Source of the DNA: Miscanthus floridulus
Taxonomy: Eukaryota > Streptophyta > Magnoliopsida > Poales > Poaceae
Assembly: GCF_019320115.1 (NCBI RefSeq)
Contig: NC_089583.1
Coordinates: forward strand, 76,215,368-76,279,367
Direction of reading: 5' to 3'
DNA: 64,000 nt
Below, piece by piece: positions 12,131-23,807 of the stretch. The first letter of the stretch is position 1. Every line of letters begins with the position of its first letter. The notes under the pieces are model-generated. The model made no database searches, was not told the DNA's origin, and saw only the letters and a list, made by a program, of their open reading frames with translations. The translations under genes were made by a program, and so were the position numbers.

Positions 12131-12597
12131 GGCCTGTTTAGTTCTTTCCCGTAAAGTTTACTCTCTATCTCATCAAATGTTTATGCACATATATGGAGTA
12201 TTAAATATAGACTAAAAATAATTAATTGCATAGTTTGTGACTAATTTGCAAGACGAATCTTTTAAGCCCAATTAGTCCATGATTTGACAACGTGGCGCTA
12301 CAGTAACACATGTGCTAATGACGAATTAATTAGGCTTAATAAATTCATCTCGTGACTATAATTTGTTTTTTTTATTATTATCCAAACATCATGTGCGACA
12401 CCCCATGTGACACCCAAAATCAGCCTGTTCGGTTGGCTGGTTCGTATCGTTGCTGGTTCGTAAAGAAGTACTGCTGGCTGGTTTGTGTGAGAGAAAAATA
12501 CTGTTCCAGCTGGAAATTTACGATCGTTTACAATAAGCCACAGCCAAACGAACAGGCTAACACCCTAAAACTTTATATCCTACATTTAAAGGAGGCC
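12131..12597 (+). mobile_element. Tourist-like MITE 1 (copy 1), interrupted
   Basis: It begins GGCCTGTTTAGTTC and ends GGAGGCC before TTA. The better-preserved copy 2 (36168-36493) is flanked by TTA on both sides, which identifies a PIF/Harbinger-type 3-bp TSD. Here the left TTA has become TTG. A second MITE (12421-12558) is inserted in its right part. The core carries the family's GACGAATCTTTT and CTAATTAG motifs. Confidence 0.75.
12421..12558 (+). mobile_element. MITE inserted in MITE 1
   Basis: Its ends are CAGCCTGTTCGGTTGG and CCAAACGAACAGGCT. It interrupts MITE 1 relative to copy 2. The flanks ACACCCAA (left) and ACACCCTA (right) are a possible imperfect 8-bp TSD, which would suit hAT, but four extra bases on the left leave this unsure. 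Confidence 0.6.
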
Positions 12598-12600
12598 TTA

Positions 12601-12949
12601 GGCTATCAGCACCGCTGCCCTACAAACGCACGCGCGCGCCTGAACAGCCGCACCGTAGCCCTGCAAACACGCCTGCAAACGCGCGCGCGCGCATTCCGGC
12701 CGCACAGCGCACCGCTACAGGTAGCGTTTAGGCCGTACAGCGCTAAACACTATAGCCAGGAGAGAGAAATAGTTGGAGAGAGAGAGAAAAGGGGAGGGAG
12801 GGGAATAAAATATGAAATAGTGGGTATAGAGTATGTGATAGAGATAACACGTGTGTGGGAAAAATGGGTATATAGTAGAGAATCTCGATGACTATGATAG
12901 AATATTCCTTTTTAGAGATGAAAATAGAGGTGGACGAGTACGGATAGCC
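12601..12949 (+). mobile_element. Tourist-like MITE, 349 bp, TSD TTA
   Basis: It is flanked by TTA at 12598-12600 and 12950-12952. Its ends are GGCTATC and GATAGCC. Copy 2 has the intact empty site GGCCTTAACC at 36490-36499. The interior is unusual: alternating CG tracts (about 12630-12690) followed by a purine-rich GAGAGA/GGGGAGGG tract (12755-12805). It inserted into the right TSD of MITE 1. Confidence 0.8.
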
Positions 12950-13034
12950 TTAACCTGACTTTTGATAGCCTGTACTCGTAGTTTGGTAGAGCTGTCTCCG
13001 TCCCAGAAAATGCCATCTCCTTCAAACAATCTTA

Positions 13035-13279
13035 GCCCTTGTTTAGTTCTTCAAAAGTGCACTATGCAAAAAGAAAATTCCTCGTCACATCAAACGTGCA
13101 GTACATGCATGGAGTACTAAATGTAGACGAAATCAAAAACTAATTGCACAGTTTACTTTAACTTTGCGAGATGAATCTTTTGAGCCTAATTAGTCAATGT
13201 TTGGACAATAATTCACAAACATAAACGAAATGCTACAGTGAAAAATCGTGCACTATACTTTGCCGAACTAAACGCGCCC
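13035..13279 (+). mobile_element. Tourist-like MITE 2, TSD TTA
   Basis: It starts GCCCTTGTTTAGTTC and ends GAACTAAACGCGCCC. TTA flanks it at 13032-13034 and 13280-13282. Copy 2 holds the empty site CAATCTTAACCAAC (near 36574). The core shares CATGCATGGAGTACTAAAT and GACGAATCTTTTGAGCC-like motifs with the other MITEs here. Confidence 0.85.
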
Positions 13280-13337
13280 TTAACCAACATTCTTGTGGCC
13301 TTGTGGGGGTGCCCTAGCTACTCGAATCTGGAGCCTG

Positions 13338-13581
13338 GGCCTTGTTTAGATCACCTCCAAATTCCAAGTTTTTTCACTCTCTCCATCACATCAATTTTTG
13401 GACGCATGCATGGAGTATTAAATGTAGCTAAAAAAAAATAACTAATTGCACAGTTTGGTTGTAAATTACGAGACGAATCTTTTGAGCCTAGTTAGTTCAT
13501 GATCAAACAAAGTTTGTCAAATACAAATGAAACGAGCTACAGTGTTCAGATTGTAAAAATTTGTAATCTAAACGAGGCCGC
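13338..13581 (+). mobile_element. Tourist-like MITE 3
   Basis: It begins GGCCTTGTTTAGATC and ends CTAAACGAGGCCGC. It interrupts GAGCCTGGAGGG, which is intact in copy 2 (around 36630). The flanks share CCTGG, so the exact 3-bp TSD cannot be separated from this direct repeat. It has the same core motifs as MITE 2. Confidence 0.75.
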
Positions 13582-14119
13582 CCTGGAGGGAAATATTCTG
13601 ACGCCAGCCGCAATCTAACGAGATCTCACCTCTCGTAATCTGACCGCCGCACAGGAAGCCAGCCGGGGACGATGAACCTCGCCTGCAGCAAGCTTGCGCT
13701 GGACGGCTCCTGGATTTATCAAAAGCCGGCAGCCGCCGCCGTGTCCCCTCAACCACTGTGCAGCGGTCAGGCCAGACTCGCTTGGCCCAATTGAACGCCG
13801 CCATGTCCTTGGGAGGCTTGGACTGTCAGGGATTTCTGACCGGGGCAGATCGTTTTCCTATGAAACTCGAGCGCAGAGCTTCTATGCAAACCAAGCAATC
13901 TGCTCGTAAAGAATCGTTAAGTGGCCTGCAGAGAGATGCACTCTATCTAGTTTAAGGAAGGGTAATTAGCCAGCTAACTGATGGACTGGTGGTTGTGCCG
14001 TGCAAGCCTCAGGTAGTCAGGTGCATGCCAGGAAGAAGGGTCTTCTTGCATGCTTCGTTTGTTTCGTTCGATGGAGCGACGATCGAACACGTGTTTCCGA
14101 CCTGGTTGACTGAGCGTCC
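13582..14119 (-). other. Low-copy flank with conserved open frame, unknown
   Basis: This is GC-rich sequence shared with copy 2 (36630-36940). A minus-strand frame of 78 codons (13568-13804), starting MAAFNWAKRVWPDR, remains open and is longer (121 codons, 36486-36851) in copy 2. It looks unlike the surrounding transposons in composition and could be a host gene 5' region or promoter fragment. No domain is recognised. TSD GAGCGTCC (14112-14119) ends it. Confidence 0.25.
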
Positions 14120-14944
14120 TAGGGATGAAAACGAAAATAATAATTTCCGATATTTGGAATTCATTTTCGAGGTTTTTTTTTTATTTTCAGGCCTAAACAA
14201 AAACAGTAGTGGTAAAAATCGAAAATGATAACGATAAAAACAACTAAAAACGAATACGAAAACAATTTTGTCTTATTCCAACCATTTTCGAAGATAGCCA
14301 TATTTAGCCGGTAATTTACAATCGGTAGTTATCGATTCGAAGGCCTTGAATCCTACAGACTATATCATGCATATACTTTAAGTCCAGTTGGCCCACATCT
14401 AAGCATTCCATCTTCACGTATAGACACATATAAGGCAAATATTTTTTTTTGGAAAGGAACTATACGGCAAGTATTTCATCCGTATAGAAACAAGAAGGCA
14501 ATCAACCTATCACATACCGCATCCATCACTCTCGCTAGTGACCATGAACACGAACGGACTCCAGGGTTTAACTTGTTTGAGATATGAGATGGTGTGAACC
14601 GTGGTTTTAGCTTGTGGTCTTGTCAATTGTGACTTTATTTATTATTGTCATGTGAGATAGATCGAGTTATATGGCTCTTCTCATGTTCTGAGATAGATCG
14701 AGTTATATGGCTCTTCTCATGTTCTACGGTTTGCCGTGTTTATCATTTTTTAGGATATCGTTTTCATGGATTCTGATTGTTATCGATGTATTTTTCGATC
14801 GACTACTATCACTTTTGAAATTATCGGAATATTGGTGTTGTATTCGTTTCCGACAATATTGTTTTGATTTTGATTTTGAGAAAAAAATGTGAAAATGAAA
14901 TTATTTTGGACTCCTATCGACCGTTTCCTGTCGCTTTCATCCTA
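14120..14944 (+). mobile_element. Non-autonomous Ac/Ds-type hAT element, 825 bp
   Basis: It starts TAGGGATGAAAACG and ends CGCTTTCATCCTA, the typical Ds-like terminal inverted repeat. Perfect 8-bp TSDs GAGCGTCC lie at 14112-14119 and 14945-14952. Subterminal CGAAAA/TTTTCG motifs are dense. No transposase frame is present. It contains a perfect 36-bp tandem duplication (14654-14725). Copy 2 of the duplicated block carries its left part (37690-38028), cut by the Tat insertion. Confidence 0.92.
14654..14725 (+). repeat. Perfect 36-bp tandem duplication inside hAT element
   Basis: The unit starting GAGATAGATCGAG and ending CATGTTCT occurs twice with no mismatch (14654-14689, 14690-14725). Perfect identity suggests a recent slippage event. 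Confidence 0.9.
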
Positions 14945-14952
14945 GAGCGTCC

Positions 14953-15595
14953 TGTACGTAGCGACTGGCGACAAAACTCACAGGCAGAATTTTGGCGATG
15001 CGCCCAACATTGTAAGCCTAATGATGCCAAATAATAAGAGGTTCTGATGCATGTACGTGGTATGATCCAGGCATCCAGTATGGTCGGTCGCCATTAGTAT
15101 GTCAAAAAAGTGTCATACGTACAAATACAGAGTTAATTAACAACTCCAAATATATATTCTTTTTGGCAGGGCATGTTAAATATGTTAATCAGCATGCAGA
15201 AGTTTTGCCAAAGTTTGATCATGTGTGCACACTGCCAAAAACAAGAAGTGTCGGTACCTAGCTAAACTCTCCATCTGCTACTTTTTTTCCCTGCGCAATC
15301 CCCATGCTGCATGTATATGCACAAAACTTCTTTTTGGTACATTGCAGTGAGGTAATATTCGCAACGTTTTCCTTGGGGCATTCTATACATTTTCTTAGGC
15401 GTATGTGTGCATTATTTCTCAGAAATGCATGGAATTAAAGTCAGAGATCAGATGAGACTTCTTGATTCAATTCACTCCCACTTTAATGCAAATTTGAAAG
15501 GTCGAGCTTATGCTACTATGTTGATATCGATCATTGTAATAAGCATTCTGAATTCAGCCCAGAAGAAACTTAGTGACAAAATGCATTTTGTGTGC
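14953..15595. other. Low-copy sequence with no recognisable feature
   Basis: I see no long ORF, repeat or terminal structure. It is AT-rich grass intergenic sequence right of the hAT TSD, not present in copy 2 because the Tat insertion ends that copy. Confidence 0.5.
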
Positions 15596-15597
15596 TA

Positions 15598-15737
15598 CTC
15601 CGTTCATTTCAAATGATAAAACATTTTATTTTTTTAGACATATACTATGCACTTAAATATACACTATGACAAGATACATCGTAGAAACAAATGTATCTAG
15701 AAAAATCAAGACATCTTACAATTAAGAACCGAAAGAG
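15598..15737. mobile_element. Stowaway-like MITE, 140 bp
   Basis: It begins CTCCGTTCATTTC after TA and ends GAACCGAAAGAG before TA. The CTCCGTTC end and the TA dinucleotide TSD match Tc1/Mariner Stowaway MITEs. The interior is AT-rich with no coding potential. Confidence 0.7.
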
Positions 15738-15825
15738 TATCCTGTCCATAATTCACTTATATAGTGAGTGGGAGGGTGCGCGGACAATTTACTTGTTCTT
15801 TCGTCTCAGATGTGGAATATATGAG

Positions 15826-18237
15826 TGTGGCAGAACCGTCTGAAATAACTCACTTACTGAGACGCTTGTTTTCCACTAGACACTAAGCACCCTGAAGGTG
15901 AGCTACATCAGGCAGTCCTGTCGAGCACACCCCAAGGGAGAACCCGAAAATCCATATTTTTCAACAGGATCATAAATAGGAGAATAAAGCTTACAATATT
16001 TTAACCATTCTTACATCACTTTTCGACAGTGTTATCCCAAACGCTAAACGGTAAACAGTCGGTCACCTACCGTTTAGCCCATTATTCGGGCAAAACGGGT
16101 GTTTATACGGGGAAACGGCCGTTTAAACGGTCAAAACAACCGATTAAATGAAAACGATGTACCACCGTGTAGCGTTTAAACGGTGTGTAAATGGGCTAAA
16201 CGGCCGTTTAAGAGAACAGTGCTTGTCGTGCAACATCAGAGTATAATATCTATTGTTTATAACAGCGGGATATAACCATGTTATCAGAGTTTCAGCGAAA
16301 ATAAAATCATTTAATGACAAGATAAACATTAACAGGAGGGTCTGTTATATACATCATAACAGGTTATAAGTTTTTCCATTGTAAAACATTTTGGATGGAA
16401 GTTTCAAATAAACTCTATGTCCACAACGTTACGAAAATCCTCGCTGAGCCCACCAGGAGGTTCCCGCACACAAGTGTCAGCTCTAGCATCCACCTGTCAC
16501 CTGCAACAGGGTACAACAAACCCTGAGTACTCAATTGTACTCCGCAAGACTTACCCGTCAGGAGAAAAGAAAAGACTCCAATGATATGCAAGGTAATCTG
16601 GCTTGTGGATTTATTGCATCTGCAGGAGCATTACTAAATGTACGTCCTTATATTTAATTTCATTAGCAGTCATCATTAGTTCATTAACTAATCATTCTAA
16701 GTAAGCGCATGTGCTACTTTCAAGCAGGTGGTAAGTAATCAGAACCATTTTATCATCTTTCATATTCCAGTTCTTACTACGGTGCTAGATCGTAGCCAAG
16801 TCATACCATATCACACGGCGATTCATGAATCAATATATGCCAGCTGGATACCCCGAAACACACGCCCTGCTTGTACCCCAGGCACAAGCAAGACCAACCC
16901 ACCACTCTCCTGTCAAGGGGTCCAGGTCCTCGTCCAAACTTGGACTCCAAGCTCCCACACCTGAGTCCCGGACTCAGTGTGGTGCTTCGACCTCCACCAT
17001 CCCCGCCTCCAATCAGTCGGTTCGAAAAGAGCCGAAACCCACGACAAGAGAGAAACGATCCATCCTGCCCCCATAAGCGAGTATGTGCTCAGGGTAACAA
17101 GTGTGTGACCTGACTGGAATCCAATGCAATGGATGGTCCTCAATCGACACAGGCGAAACAATTGCAATCTGAGTCTCGCTCGAATGCCAAACCAAGTCTA
17201 GATCCAAAGTACCATTCCGCCCAGTCTCCCATTTATCATTCATATATATATTCCATGTGATAGTAATATAATAACCACAATAATATATTTCCTATCACTT
17301 GCGAGTGACAGGCAATCACTCGACTTCTACTGGAGTCCTGTAGCATAGCAATCTACATGATCCTGTCCTACTAGTAAGACTCCTAGGATAAGGATATATA
17401 TATGCAAGTGGGTTTTCGTTCAACTCCTTAAAACTTAATGCACAAATATAAAATAAAGTTCAAAATAATAGGGGTTATGCACCGGGGCTTGCCTAGGTTA
17501 GATATAGCAAAGTTAGCTTTCATCTTGGTGGCATGATCATCAAGTCACCATCTGCTTCCGCTACTCTCGATGACTCTGTGATCCAACATCGCTCCTATCA
17601 TGAAATACATGGATGCAACATAGGGACGTAAATAATCAACGGCAACCGCAACTCTAAAATATGATTATGTCTCACAAGCTAATGAGCTAGCCCTAATGAC
17701 TAACATACTAAGCCATGTATCCACGTGGTCAAGTGAGGCTCATTTCCAGAAAATGTTTTTGTTCTATAAACCCCCAATTATTTTTGACATTTGATTGATT
17801 AAATATATATTTTCATACTAGGGCTCATTTAGTTATATTAACAAACTAATTCCTATGGAGCTGCAAAAATTACAGTGAGCATCTAATATTGTTAGGAATC
17901 TACTGTAAAAATTTTAGGGCCAGTACTACTACCACTTCAACACAATAATTCCTACAAGTTCATGTTTTAACAATATTAAGTACCTCCAATTAATTATATA
18001 GATCCTAAGAATATCATAAAACTATGTGAACAAAATATACTAGCCGATAGATCATGATTTTAGGAACCTAAAAAAATTAGTTTCACAATTTTTGGTTAAC
18101 TACACAATTTTATATTGAATTTACAAGTTTACCTTAGAAACTAAATTAGAAAATACATTAGAAAAAGGAAAGGGCCGGCAGCGACCCTTTAGGCTCGACA
18201 GTCCAGCACGGTGCGGCTGCGCGCGTGCCGTGGCGGC
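15826..18237 (-). mobile_element. Tekay-type LTR A, 3' part
   Basis: On the minus strand this is the end of a long Gypsy LTR. It ends CTGCCACA at plus 15826. The last 60 bp match the D and F LTR ends. A GGCAAGCCCCGGTGCATAA block sits at 17471-17494 (minus). It is interrupted at 18237 by solo LTR B and resumes at 22375. No PBS lies left of 15826, so this is a solo or broken LTR. A hAT-like MITE sits at 16027-16221. Confidence 0.75.
16027..16221. mobile_element. hAT-like MITE in LTR A
   Basis: Left end CAGTGTTATC and right end GAACAGTG form imperfect inverted repeats. Both arms carry CGTTTAGCCC and AACGGCCGTTTAA-type motifs. Flanks CTTTTCGA (16019-16026) and CTTGTCGT (16222-16229) are a plausible degenerate 8-bp TSD. 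Confidence 0.5.
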
Positions 18238-21200
18238 TGTGGCAGAACCTCCTAAATTATAGGACCCACATGCACCTATCACTGTCCAACGACCTCTGAC
18301 GACTATGCATATGTTCCTAGTAACTTAAGAAGACTGTCGGGTGTCCCCGTGGAACCCCGAATCATCCACGTTTTCTGAGCAGGATCCCATTACAGAGTCA
18401 TTGCAGTATTACAACAGTTTATTCAAATACATACATCAGAGTAATATAGCGGAAGTCTTACAATAACTTAGTTTACAAATCAGTAGTTTCAAACCTTATA
18501 AACTAAGTTCGATTAATATTCCAAACCATAGTAGTGGAGTGGCATTATAACATAATACAAAACATGCAATTAAACTGCCCTGCCTAAGGGCCACAAATTT
18601 ACTTATCATCATCGGATCGAACAACCGTCATGCAACACGACCCAAAACAGACCTGCTCATGAGGCTCACCTGCAACAAGGGTCAACGAACCCTGAGTACA
18701 AAAGTACTCAACAAGACTTAACCGAAATAAAAATTGATAGAACTCAGGAATGCAGGCTCAGGGATTTAAGGTATGGCTTTAGCAATAATCAAAGTTCTTT
18801 TGCGTAAAAGCTCTTTAACGAAATTCTTTATGTCAACATTTAAAACCTCATAAGATCATATACAAAGCTGACACGATCTGTAATGAGATCATGAAACTTC
18901 ATAACCAACACCTTCACAGACCATCCTCAAGTTCTAGTTATTTATTACTACGATGATGAACAGTGAGTTGAGTCTCCATAACCGAGGAGCAACGACGATT
19001 CGAACCGATTAAACCCAGCTGGGGATTCCAGACCACACGACATATGCAGGTCCCTGACTCACATATATCAACCTACCCTCGGATCCTCTAAAACAAGAAC
19101 GGGTCCGCGCCACCCGAGAACACAGTACTCCACCAATCCAGCCCATGGCCACGTGGGTACACGCTATTCCCGCTATCTCTCCACTCCCAGTGCGTGAGTA
19201 GCCATTCTCGTACTAGAATTGCCAAGTCAAGGCTTACCGGAGTATGTGGTTAGTACTACAAATTCTCACCTCATGCAATTCAACAACGGTACGGGACTTA
19301 ATCGACACAGGCGAAAAGAACCCGCTCACAAGACATTATCAGGTCTTGTGGCTCACACACACCGAGTCCGCCCGGTCTAGATTTATTACTCCAACTTCCC
19401 ATATCACATGATAACATAAGTAACCAAAGTTCCATTAAAAACTCGCAGGTGACAGATAATCACCCGACCTTTATTTATCTAAGCATGACTAAGCATAACT
19501 AGCCATATACGAATTAAAACGATTAACAAGGTAGATAAGGAAAACAAGGTTGGTCATGCATCAATTAGGTTTTCACTTAACTCCTAATCACTTAATGCAG
19601 TATATGAAAGCAAAAGCGAAATGAATTTGTAAAACGCAAGGTAGGGTTTAAATGCATCCGGGGCTTGCCTTCGTTGACGGAAAAGTCTGGTTCCTGAGTC
19701 GTTCCACAATTATCCAATCTGACCTCAACAGGCGGACCAACTTCTTCTACAGCTTGATTAACTACCACATGTTCACCTTCGTTCACTACACGTAATAACA
19801 ATGCCATGCTTAACATGATGCGAGATATAAAACATGATGCTTGATGATGGATACAAAATTAACAACTTGAATACAACTTTCCTTCACGGTACAGTTGCAA
19901 GCCAACAAAACCAACTTGCAATTCTACCATTAAGGATCACACAACTAACTATAGAGAGCAAGCACATCAAGCATGACACAAGTTTAACAAGGTCACAAGT
20001 ATCATAACTTGACCATCAACAAGGGCATAAGCTATACTTAGCAACACATGGAGTAAACAACCACAACTAGCATATGTCTATTCCTAGACTAGAAACAACA
20101 GCTTCATGTTTGGATCGTAATTAGAGTTATACAAATCCAATAGCCATGCAACAAGACATTCTGGAAAGCTTATGAAATTTTCTACAACTCATCTTTAATC
20201 ATCTTAGCATGATTCTCAAGTTAACTAAGTCAAATATACCCATTTACAGAAACTGGTCCCCAAATGACAGAGAGCGGCCATTTCTGAAACCCAACTTTAA
20301 ACAGGCATAACTCACAAACCACAAGGCCAAATACCACCAAATTTTAACAGCAGCTAGATACATGAATTATCTACAACTTTGTTATTAACAAGTTTCTCGA
20401 AAAACATCATTATCATGAGGTAATCCAAACAGTCCCAAAAACTGTCCCGAAACGACAATTGCAAGAAAATAATTATTAACTTATGTTGCAAACACATAAT
20501 TGGGCAAAACCAACTTCACCAACATTTCACACATGACTAAAGAACACCAGAAAGCATGGTGCTCACCTCTACATAAATTTTCTTAAAGCATTTCTTAATT
20601 TATTTAGACATCAAGGTGTATTTATGAACATATACCAAAAATACACAATAGCTTCTACAAAAATTACAGTAGCTCACATATCCTCTCAATAGTCTACTGT
20701 ACAAATTTCATACCATTTGCATAAGTATAGCTGCCTCTATGAAAAAGACAATTTGCTATTGCAAGAAATCATGTGAGAGCAAGATAAACCAAAAACTCAC
20801 TCATACTTCATCCAATACTCATTAAATTTTTACCACACATCAACTATCACATGAGTAGCATGCCACAAAAATTTCACTTCATTTGGAGCCCTAGATTTGC
20901 AGTTATGGAAAATAACAAATTCAACTAGCATTACAACCTTACTGCACAAATCTATTTTTGCAGCTAAAACTTTAAACTAAAACATACCATATTATAGATC
21001 TGCATAGACAATTTCACAAGGATTCCAAAAAGTCCTCATTTGCTATTATACGAATTTCCTATGAATTACTATGAATTTTCAAAGTTTCAGCCGATTTCAA
21101 AGCAAACAGGTCCAAAAGGCACTATTCACATGAGTCTGCGGTTCACAGAAAAGCCCCTCACAATTCCTGAATTTGAAGACGAAGTCCCTGGTCGCGAATT

Positions 21201-22374
21201 GAAAACAGAGGATGCCGGAGAAGCTTGATTTCCGGCCGGCGAAGACTCGTCAGTGGCAATTGGAGCGGTAGTCGAGCGATGGGGTGGCGAGGCGAACCAG
21301 AGGGTGTCCGGAGCATGGCCAGAGGTGGCCTATGGCCTGCTGGCCGCGCGAGCAGGCGGGACGACGGTGGCTGCTCCGGCGGCGACGGTGATACGACGGC
21401 CGTGGTGACTGGAAAATGGGCGCGGGAGGGGCGGCGTGAGGCGTTGGACACGTAGCGACACTCAGTGCAAACGCAGGAGGGCTGTAGGAGAGGGAGCAGC
21501 CGTGGCACGGAAGCTGGGCGGCGGCGGCCATGGCGGCGAGAAAAATAGAGAAGGAGAAAGAGGAGAACGGCGACGTCGTAAGCTTTATAATGCGGCCAAG
21601 AAGGACGAAGAAGCCACGCAGGAGCCTTTCCCACGCCAGCGCGACGCCGAGGGCGGCCACAGTCGCGCCTGGAAGCTGATCGAAGCACGCCGTCGGTGAG
21701 GTGTCTGCCGCGGGCACTGTTTACCAGAATTACAGATTTGCCACTCGCTTAAAAATCCCAAATTACTCCCAAATTTGTATAACAACTCAAAAATCTCCAA
21801 AAATAAAAGTTGTTCAAAATCAAAAGTTCTACAACTTTGCTTTTATAACCAACCCCTAATTCGGTCTACATTTTGAAATGCAAATTTGAATTCAAAAATG
21901 GGACATTTAAAGAATCACGCATTTTCAAATTACTTCAAATTTCATAAAACAACTTTGAAAACTCCAAAAACTAACTTTGTACAACTCGACAAGCTCTACA
22001 CTTTTGCTTTTAGGCTCCACCCAAAAATGTACTTCGATTTTGAATTAGGTTTTCCGGGGTCAAACTTATTACTGGAAATCAGGGTTTTCGGAAATTCAAA
22101 TCAATACACGATTTCGAACTTGATTCAAACAATACAATTCAACACATACAACATAAAGGTAAACTTGTTTTAGTGTATGCATATCAAAATTCACAAAGCT
22201 TCTTAATCACTATTATTGACATTATTTTATGTAACATATAAAACACTTCATAAAATAACATTTGCATACTATAATATAAACATGAAATGCATCAACGACT
22301 TGATACTTGATGATTATGCATAATGATGACATGATCACCTTCTTAATTATTTTTTTAACATCCAGGATGTTACA
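18238..22374 (-). mobile_element. Solo LTR B, Tekay-type, 4.1 kb
   Basis: Minus sense starts TGTAACATCCTGG (plus 22374) and ends CTGCCACA (plus 18238). A perfect 5-bp TSD GCGGC lies at 18233-18237 and 22375-22379. No internal region is present. It contains the GKPR block on the minus strand at 19651-19671 and a GC-rich segment at 21200-21720 whose open frames are compositional. It was inserted into LTR A. Confidence 0.92.
19592..19816 (-). other. Acidic GKPR module in LTR B
   Basis: The minus-strand frame is acidic (GEHVVVNQAVEEVGPPVEV) and ends NEGKPRMHLNP, in the same relative place as the modules in LTRs C, E and F. It is open for 74 codons. See the finding on this block. Confidence 0.35.
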
Positions 22375-23807
22375 GCGGCCCAGCAATGGCCCAAGGCTAG
22401 GGCGCCTGCGCGCGACGACGGCTTTGTAGAAAAACCCCGTGCTTCTATATAATAACATGACTGCTATGAGCACTATTCCTACCATCAGTAATCTAGCAAT
22501 TATACCCTATGATGTCTTCGCCTTTATCACGGGGAGGTCCCTAGGATCCCCACACGCGCCGGCGCAGCGGCCGACGACACAAGGCGGTTACACCGGGCAA
22601 ACTAAGCTCGATACGATGGAAGTGAGTGGCCGATCACCATGTACAGCTAAACATGTAAGGATGGGCGGCGGTTAGGGACTCAGAGATGCCCTATCGTGGG
22701 CTGCAGTGGTGAGCAGCGATCTACGGCGGTAACGTGACTGTTCCGGTGAGCCTATGCTCTCACGAAAAGGTAGAGATGGCAGAGAAGCATATGTAGTTCA
22801 CCGTGGTGCACGCCCTCCTAACGGTTGAAGCTGAGGAGCGCTGTGGTGGTCTGGCCATGAGCGATCGAGCGGGGCGGCGACGCTCTACGATGGACACCGA
22901 CGTGTCACTCCACCGACGATGAGCACCCTAGCCAAAATAATGCGAGCACCGGATAGAGGGAGTCTAGGCGAGCTCAAGGTTACGAGCAATTGAACTACTA
23001 CCACGCCTACATGCCTTACCCCCAACCTTCTAGTCACAGCGGAGCACCCTAGCCAATTTGCGTTGTGTAGTGACCAGCCAGGCTTGAGGGGAAACGGGCA
23101 TCTAGCTGACTACCTATGCTACTCACTGGTGCGAGGAATTAGACTGAGAAGCCTTGAGCTAGGCGAATTGAAGGAGCAGAGAGCATGGTGCCTCGAATGC
23201 AATAGCGACTCCGACCACGTGCTGGCGTGGCACTACTGATATACATAACTCGTCCTCTCCTCCCTATCTCGTAGGCGGGGTGGTACACGCCATTATGGCA
23301 ATAGAGGTAGATGGGATGAGCAGCTGGGATTGCACCATGGGACACAGCAGTGGAGCGACGGTAGGTGAGGTGCATGGCCAAGAGTGTATGTGCATGAGAG
23401 GGCGACTACGACTAGGACACACGGCTCGGCGCGGTAGAGGAACTGGAGGGTGAAGCGATTGCCATGCTAACCTAGCAATGATGGCCACAGCCACGGCTCG
23501 ACTCCACGCGTGGCTCAGTAGCCAAAGGGTGGCACATGCACGCGATAGTGGAAACCTGGCTGTAGCCGACCGGAGCCGGACATCGCGAGGCCAAGGCGCT
23601 GTGCGGCATGACCTGGGCGCGAGCTGGCCAGCGGTAGTAGGCCGGCCATGGCATGAGCCTGGCACCAATAGCGCCCATGCACGCGGTGTCCGTGAACTTA
23701 GGCCGAGAGGTATCAACTGGTGCCATGCATGCATTTTGAAGCAAAGAAAAAGCCGCTAACAATCATGATCGAGGCTCAACTAATTCCCCTAACCTAAAGT
23801 CGATACT
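22375..23807 (-). mobile_element. LTR A, continuation toward its 5' end
   Basis: After the TSD of LTR B, the sequence continues as the GC-rich part of a minus-strand Tekay-type LTR. The stretch near 23700-23760 read backwards weakly resembles the U3 of LTR C (GCATGGCAC, then GTTCA, then CACCGCG-type order). No TGTAACACC start is visible. LTR C begins at 23808, probably inserted in it (left flank ATACT). ORFs here are compositional. Confidence 0.5.

Noticed and set aside
12352..12891. Plus-strand ORF of 179 codons
   Set aside because: It runs across three separate MITE boundaries and a CG-repeat tract, so it is not a gene.
21158..21717. ORFs of 176 and 155 codons, minus strand
   Set aside because: GC-rich block of LTR B with overlapping open frames in several registers and no domain.
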